This document shows, in pieces, positions 60,159-64,000 of a stretch of DNA of 64,000 nt (its first letter is position 1; each line of letters opens with the position of its first letter). The translations under genes and the position numbers were made by a program. The stretch spans positions 4,386,212 through 4,450,211 of the forward strand of contig QXEO01001034.1 of NCBI GenBank assembly GCA_007115705.1. The letters run 5' to 3'. The notes below the pieces were generated by a model. That model did not search any database and was not told where the DNA came from. It saw only the letters and a program-made list of their open reading frames with translations. Origin of the DNA: Dactylis glomerata. Its lineage: Eukaryota > Streptophyta > Magnoliopsida > Poales > Poaceae.

Positions 60159-60857
60159 ATGTCAGAGCCTGCCGATGTCTCACTTCCGTTACCCTCCTCA
60201 GATCTGTTGCTGATGGACACCAAGACGGTGGCCATGTCGACAGTGCTCATCGATCGTCTTGAAGCCATCGCCTACAACATCGCTGCGACCTACAACATCG
60301 CTGCGACGACGCAGATCCAGCCTTCAATGTCAGAGCATGCCGATGTCTCACTTCCGTTGCCCTCCTCAGATCTGTTGCTGATGGACACCAAGACGGCGGC
60401 CGTGTCGATAGTGGTCATCGATGCCAAGACGATTGAAGCCATCGCCTACAACATCACTGCGACCTACAACATTGCTGCGACGACGCAGATCCAGCCTTCA
60501 ATGTCGGAGCCTACCGATGTCTCACTTCCGTTGCCCTCCTCAGATCTATTGCTGATGGACACCAAGACGGCGGCCATGTCGACAGTGGTCATCGATGCCA
60601 AGACGATTGAAGCCATCGCCTACAACATCGCTGCGATGGCGCAGATCCAGCCCTCCTCCATGTCCGAGTTTGTGGATGGCGCAGATCCAGCCACCAAGAC
60701 GGCGGCGGTGCCAAGAGTGGTTGCGAAGCCGCAGATCCAGCCCTCCTCCATGTCCGAGTTTGTGGATGGCGCAGATGACCACCCCTCAGCCGCCCGTCGT
60801 CTAGGCCCTTCTAGCCCATCGGTGCGCGGCCGTGTTCAACGCCGCAAATTGGGATAA
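60159..60857 (+). CDS. Repeat-rich ORF inside the MULE (unknown function)
   Basis: 232 residues from the ATG at 60159. The protein is three long repeats (MSEPADVSLPLPSSDLLLMD ... KTIEAIAYNIAAT) and a shorter end with two copies of QIQPSSMSEFVDGAD. At the DNA level AGATCCAGCC recurs at 60145, 60313, 60487 and 60643 (spacings 168, 174 and 156). An earlier copy (ATG at 60007) ends at a TAG at 60144-60146, so the ORF may have lost its first repeat to a stop. No known domain is visible. It could be a captured host fragment expanded by duplication, or a MULE accessory gene. Confidence 0.45.
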   Translation: MSEPADVSLPLPSSDLLLMDTKTVAMSTVLIDRLEAIAYNIAATYNIAATTQIQPSMSEHADVSLPLPSSDLLLMDTKTAAVSIVVIDAKTIEAIAYNITATYNIAATTQIQPSMSEPTDVSLPLPSSDLLLMDTKTAAMSTVVIDAKTIEAIAYNIAAMAQIQPSSMSEFVDGADPATKTAAVPRVVAKPQIQPSSMSEFVDGADDHPSAARRLGPSSPSVRGRVQRRKLG

Positions 60858-60913
60858 ATTATGATAAATTTGTATTTTTCAATTTCAATTTGGGATAAAA
60901 TTGTTCGAACTAC

Positions 60914-60945
60914 TACCTCCGTCTCAAAAAAAGCTTCTCCACTTT
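60914..60945 (+). mobile_element. Possible Stowaway end fragment
   Basis: TACTACCTCCGTCTCAAAAA resembles the left end of Stowaway elements next to a TA. No matching right end is seen. Short local repeats (TCACTTTTGGGATCCCTTCA types) follow at 61046-61110. Confidence 0.3.
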
Positions 60946-61232
60946 CTCGATGTGTCCCTGTACATCCGAATGTATGATTTGAATTCTATCCCAACTTGAT
61001 TGGGAAGATTGATATGTATTTGATCCGAGAGGCTGGTACATGCTTTCACTTTTAGGATCCCTTCACTTTTGGAACTCATCCAAATTCACTTTTGGGATCC
61101 CTTCACTTTTATAAGATGTTCATGCATGCTAAAATTATCGCGTGAATTACTTAGCACAACTAGGAAATTGTACGCCAAAATACAGTGGTTAGAGCCATCT
61201 ACTGAATAACAATTCTATACTATCTAAATCAT

Positions 61233-61722
61233 CTACCACAACCACATAACTGCTAGGACAGGGATGACACCTAATAAAACTGCCCAGATGAATCTACTTT
61301 TCACCTCTCCCATCACTTGAAGTTCATGTTCTAGATTTTCTACCACTTGATCAGATACGGCAAGATCTGTCTCAAGTATCAACTTCTCCTTGCGAATAAG
61401 CTCTGAATTCTTCTTTTCTTCCTCCACAGTACGCTTCAGCTCGAATATCATCAGGTTTTTATGGGCCAATTCATCACCTAAATTGGCCACCTTCTCCTCC
61501 AAATCCATCCTCTGGCTACACCACTGGGTTGATTCATCTTGGTATGCAATGTACCATGGATCATCAGCTTGCCTGGCGAACTATAACAATAATGGAAAAA
61601 AGAACAACTGAAATCACTCCAACAGGCCATGGCGGCACTTAAATTCAACGGTAGTATAGAGAGCAGAAGCTAGATACCTGCACTTCCGACGAGGTAGGAG
61701 AAGTATAACGTGGCCACGACAT
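61233..61722 (-). CDS. Convergent MULE gene: coiled-coil protein with C-terminal membrane anchor
   Basis: Two predicted exons: 61722-61678 (15 codons, MSWPRYTSPTSSEVQ) and 61580-61233, joined by a 97-bp GT-AG intron with matching phase, giving 130 residues. Exon 2 starts FARQADDPWYIAYQDESTQW, then a heptad-rich helix (about residues 40-105; LEEKVANLGDELAHKNLMIF, ELIRKEKLILETDLAV). It ends in one hydrophobic segment, FIWAVLLGVIPVLAVMWLW, so a tail-anchored membrane protein is likely. It is transcribed from the right TIR side toward the transposase and converges with the 60159-60857 ORF, the place mudrB occupies in MuDR, but I see no similarity to mudrB. The role is unknown. The frame is intact. 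Confidence 0.7.
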
Positions 61723-62167
61723 GATCGCATCCCCACCCTCGCCAGTGTACCCACTACAACCAGACATTGAGGACTATTTTGCACCTGCAAACTCCAATAA
61801 ATTACGGGAACCGAATCGATTAGGGGGCGGGGGAGGCGGAAGCGGAGGTCTTACCAAGCTATACTACCAATTGGTGCGCGGAACAAATCCCGGTCGTCGT
61901 GGGCGGCGGATCAGCTTGCGGCGGACTTTCCTGCGGTGGGTACAATGCGTACGGACGAAACAAGTGCTAGAGCCGTGGTTGACGTGCAGCGCCGCAGTCC
62001 GTCCGACGCCGCCGGGGGACAGAGCCGGCGGCGCGACGAGGCGCCGGCGATGGCTGCTCCGTCCGAGGGTGGGGAACAAGCTGCCAGCGGTTCTCCGATG
62101 ACTAATGAGATACACAACACTAGGTTCCAGCCATGTTTAGCATAAGATTCACTTTAGATTAAGCTGT

Positions 62168-62270
62168 GAAAATAGTCACCTGCTAGGTCTAGCTTAAGAA
62201 AAATTAATTAGCGAACTTGTTGCTTCTCTCTAGCGAAAATAGTCACCTGCTGGGTCTAGCTTAAGAAAAA
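62168..62270. repeat. Two-copy repeat near the right MULE end
   Basis: GAAAATAGTCACCTGCTAGG plus TCTAGCTTAAGAAAAA occurs at 62168-62203 and 62234-62269 with one substitution. Confidence 0.85.
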
Positions 62271-62273
62271 GGG

Positions 62274-62580
62274 CGACCCCAGCGGTCATTGGCTGAGGCG
62301 GCCCCACAGAGTGGCTCTATATGATTTTCTCTAAATAAATAGACGACCCCAGCGGTCATTGGCTGCGGAGGCCCCACAGAGCGGCAATATATGATTTTCT
62401 CTAAATAAATAGACGACCCCACTGGTCATTGGCTGTGGCAGCCCCACAGAGCGGCCCCATTGGTCATTGGCTGCGGAGGCCCCACGAAGCGGCAATATAT
62501 GTCTTTTCCTGAAAAATACATGACCCCACTGGTCATTGGCTGCGGCAGCCTTATAGAGCGGCCCCATTTGTCATTGGTAG
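62274..62580. repeat. Subterminal tandem repeats (70-bp unit) of the MULE
   Basis: Units starting CGACCCCAGCGGTCATTGGC at 62274, 62344 and 62414, then shortened units at about 62454, 62522 and 62562. The shared core is GGTCATTGGCTG with GCCCCACAGAGCGG. Lies just inside the right TIR, upstream of the convergent gene. Confidence 0.9.
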
Positions 62581-62665
62581 CACCGCGTATATAATCAGGA
62601 AATAAAACGGCCCACATGTCAGCGATAGATGGATGGCTGCTCCGACGTGTCTCCTGACCCTACCC

Positions 62666-62880
62666 GTCAGCACCATTCAAAAGCATCGATCAATTCACAA
62701 CCACCGCGGCTCCCTAGCCGTCACCGGTAACGGTCAAGGCCTCTGACCAGACGGCAACCCTCCCGTCCGAGCGTCTGCGAGGGGTTTCAAACTAGAGCGA
62801 GGGGAAAACTGAGGAAAAGTTAAGCGGCTGGGGAAAACTGAGTACAACTAACGACCCAGGGGCACGAAAATAGAAATCCC
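62666..62880 (-). repeat. Right terminal inverted repeat of the MULE
   Basis: Reverse complement of the left TIR with few differences; ends ACGAAAATAGAAATCCC at 62880. Confidence 0.95.
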
Positions 62881-62889
62881 TTCTTATTA
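62881..62889. repeat. Right 9-bp target-site duplication of the MULE
   Basis: TTCTTATTA, the same as 35021-35029. Confidence 0.95.
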
Positions 62890-64000
62890 ATCATAGTGGG
62901 AGCAAATTCAACAAAATAGCTATCATCATTTTCAGAATTGGTACCAAAGAGATTTTCAATATCAAAAGTAGTAGTGTGCTTTTCCCAATCATGATCACTA
63001 CTATAGGTAACAGGCATAGGAACATCATCGAGTTCAGACTCATCAGCAAAAACTATAATAGGAGCAACATGCTTAGGGGAAGATATCGTTTCCTCTCTCC
63101 TTTTACTCCTTCTCTTCTTCTTCTTCTTCTTCTTCCCTTCTTTAAGAGGGAGAGGCTTGAAAGGAAGCTTCTCCACATAACCTGGTTTATTGATAGAAAC
63201 AATAGAAGAAACTTTGGAGGATTCCTCCTTCTCATTAATAAGAACAAAACACATATTAGTCCTGTCATAATTTGGTAAAGCCTCGTCTTTTATAACATTT
63301 TGTATGTAAGTATTTGCATGGCAATTATCAACACAATAAAGATGACAACATTGAAGGAAGCTGTTCATATCAAAAGCATTCATATCTACCAAAGAAGTTT
63401 TACTTGATAACTCTTCACACCCCAAAAATAAAGTAAGCTCATCATGCTAATTAGGAGTGATCTTATCATCACAATACAAACTTGCAGTACTCACTGGATT
63501 AGAAAGGCTATTATCATATCCTGAGCATTGAAAATTGAAATGACCCACTTTATAGCAAAGTTCACAAATAAAAGGATAGAGAGCACAAACCTTTTCACCG
63601 AGCTCATTTAGAGCCTTGTCCCACATTCTAGTTTTTTCATTCATGTGGTGGATACAATAATATTCTTTGATTTGATTCTTTTCACAAGGTCTAAGTGCTC
63701 CACAAAAATTAACAAGCTTATAAGAAATAGTACTTTCAGAAGTTTGAGCATGTTTATTGCAATCATCAATAACAATTTCACTTTCCATGCAAGTGTCTTT
63801 AAAAGGTTCATGTTACACGTCCCAATTTCCTTTAGGAACATTAATATGAGAAGCAAAGGCTCTATAACAATCAACCATAATTTGAGGATTAAGACCATAT
63901 TTAGCACTAAGCTCTTGAAGATCAGCAGTTTCAGCGAAAGACTTAATGCAATCATACTCATAGTTTATACCTGATTCTTTACCTTTGTCACAATCCCAAT
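62890..64000 (-). pseudogene. Gag-like protein of the outermost Gypsy-like element (partial, two stops)
   Basis: Minus-strand homologue of 39640-40980. One frame runs through with in-frame stops at 63815-63813 (TAA) and 63449-63447 (TAG). Visible parts: FAETADLQELSAKYGLNPQI, a zinc knuckle (CELCYKVGHFNFQC), MNAFDMNSFLQCCHLYC, a Lys/Arg-rich block (KKKKKKRRSKRREE) and YSSDHDWEKHTTTFDIENLF. It is cut by the MULE at 62889 and resumes at 35020. The start and 5' LTR lie beyond the window. Confidence 0.85.

Larger units (their letters stand above)
35030..62880 (+). mobile_element. Mutator-like DNA transposon (MULE), interrupted by a retrotransposon nest
   Basis: Ends are fixed by long terminal inverted repeats and a perfect 9-bp target duplication. 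Without the 37136-57199 insertion the element is about 7.8 kb. It carries a mudrA-like transposase gene (35363-37135 joined to 57205-58809), a repeat-rich ORF (60159-60857, plus strand) and a convergent spliced gene (61722-61233, minus strand). It sits in the gag of a minus-strand Gypsy-like element, whose gag resumes on both sides. Confidence 0.95.

Noticed and set aside
1..64000. CRISPR arrays, bacterial operons, riboswitches or rRNA/tRNA genes
   Set aside because: No regular spacer-repeat structure or RNA-gene pattern was seen, and everything recognisable is plant nuclear. The tRNA-like motifs found are only primer binding sites.

Overview
The window looks like nuclear DNA of a cool-season grass (Pooideae; Triticeae or a close relative). 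The signs are Gypsy-type LTRs beginning TGATACGTC, Stowaway and Tourist MITEs, an L1-type LINE with an RNase H domain, Mutator and Copia elements, and one single-copy-looking plant gene in an ocean of transposons. This is inferred from sequence style only; no search was run. The only host protein gene I can support is a seven-exon AUX1/LAX auxin influx carrier (16901-20905, + strand), with a TATA box at about 16757 and MITEs in introns 5 and 6.

Layout: 1-2826 is the 3' part of a Gypsy-like element with its LTR. 2827-16400 is decayed intergenic DNA: LINE tails, a Tourist MITE (5858-6149), two LTRs of one family in opposite orientations (7260-8404 and 13653-15212), a short LTR with a primer binding site, a possible Harbinger/NAM-associated remnant and a possible CACTA end. 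After the LAX gene comes a full-length LINE (21364-26964) with an 18-bp target-site duplication and one frameshift in its reverse transcriptase. A 5'-truncated LINE (27040-28893) and LTR pieces follow (28894-30307).

The right half (30308-64000) is one nest whose boundaries are fixed by target-site duplications. A minus-strand gag-only Gypsy-like element (3' LTR 30308-31737, gag running off the right edge) carries a Mutator-like element (MULE, 35030-62880, 9-bp TSD TTCTTATTA, TIRs of about 215 bp). The MULE transposase gene is split by a plus-strand gag-only Gypsy-like element (37136-57199, TSD CTACT). That element contains a SIRE/Maximus-like Copia element (41495-52892, minus strand, TSD GTTGT) with gag, pol and a spliced ORF in the envelope position.

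The most unusual content: (a) the MULE has a convergent, spliced gene near its right TIR for a small coiled-coil protein with a C-terminal membrane anchor, in the position mudrB has in MuDR, plus a tandem-repeat ORF behind an internal TIR-like stretch; (b) the Copia element carries many copies of a CCGGCT-WW-AGCCGG palindrome only in noncoding parts, and an extra ORF joined by a predicted 371-bp intron; (c) the gag-only Gypsy family repeats its polypurine-tract motif internally and keeps a conserved hydrophobic tail on gag. Exon borders, TSDs and lesions were read by eye; lineage names are from family knowledge.
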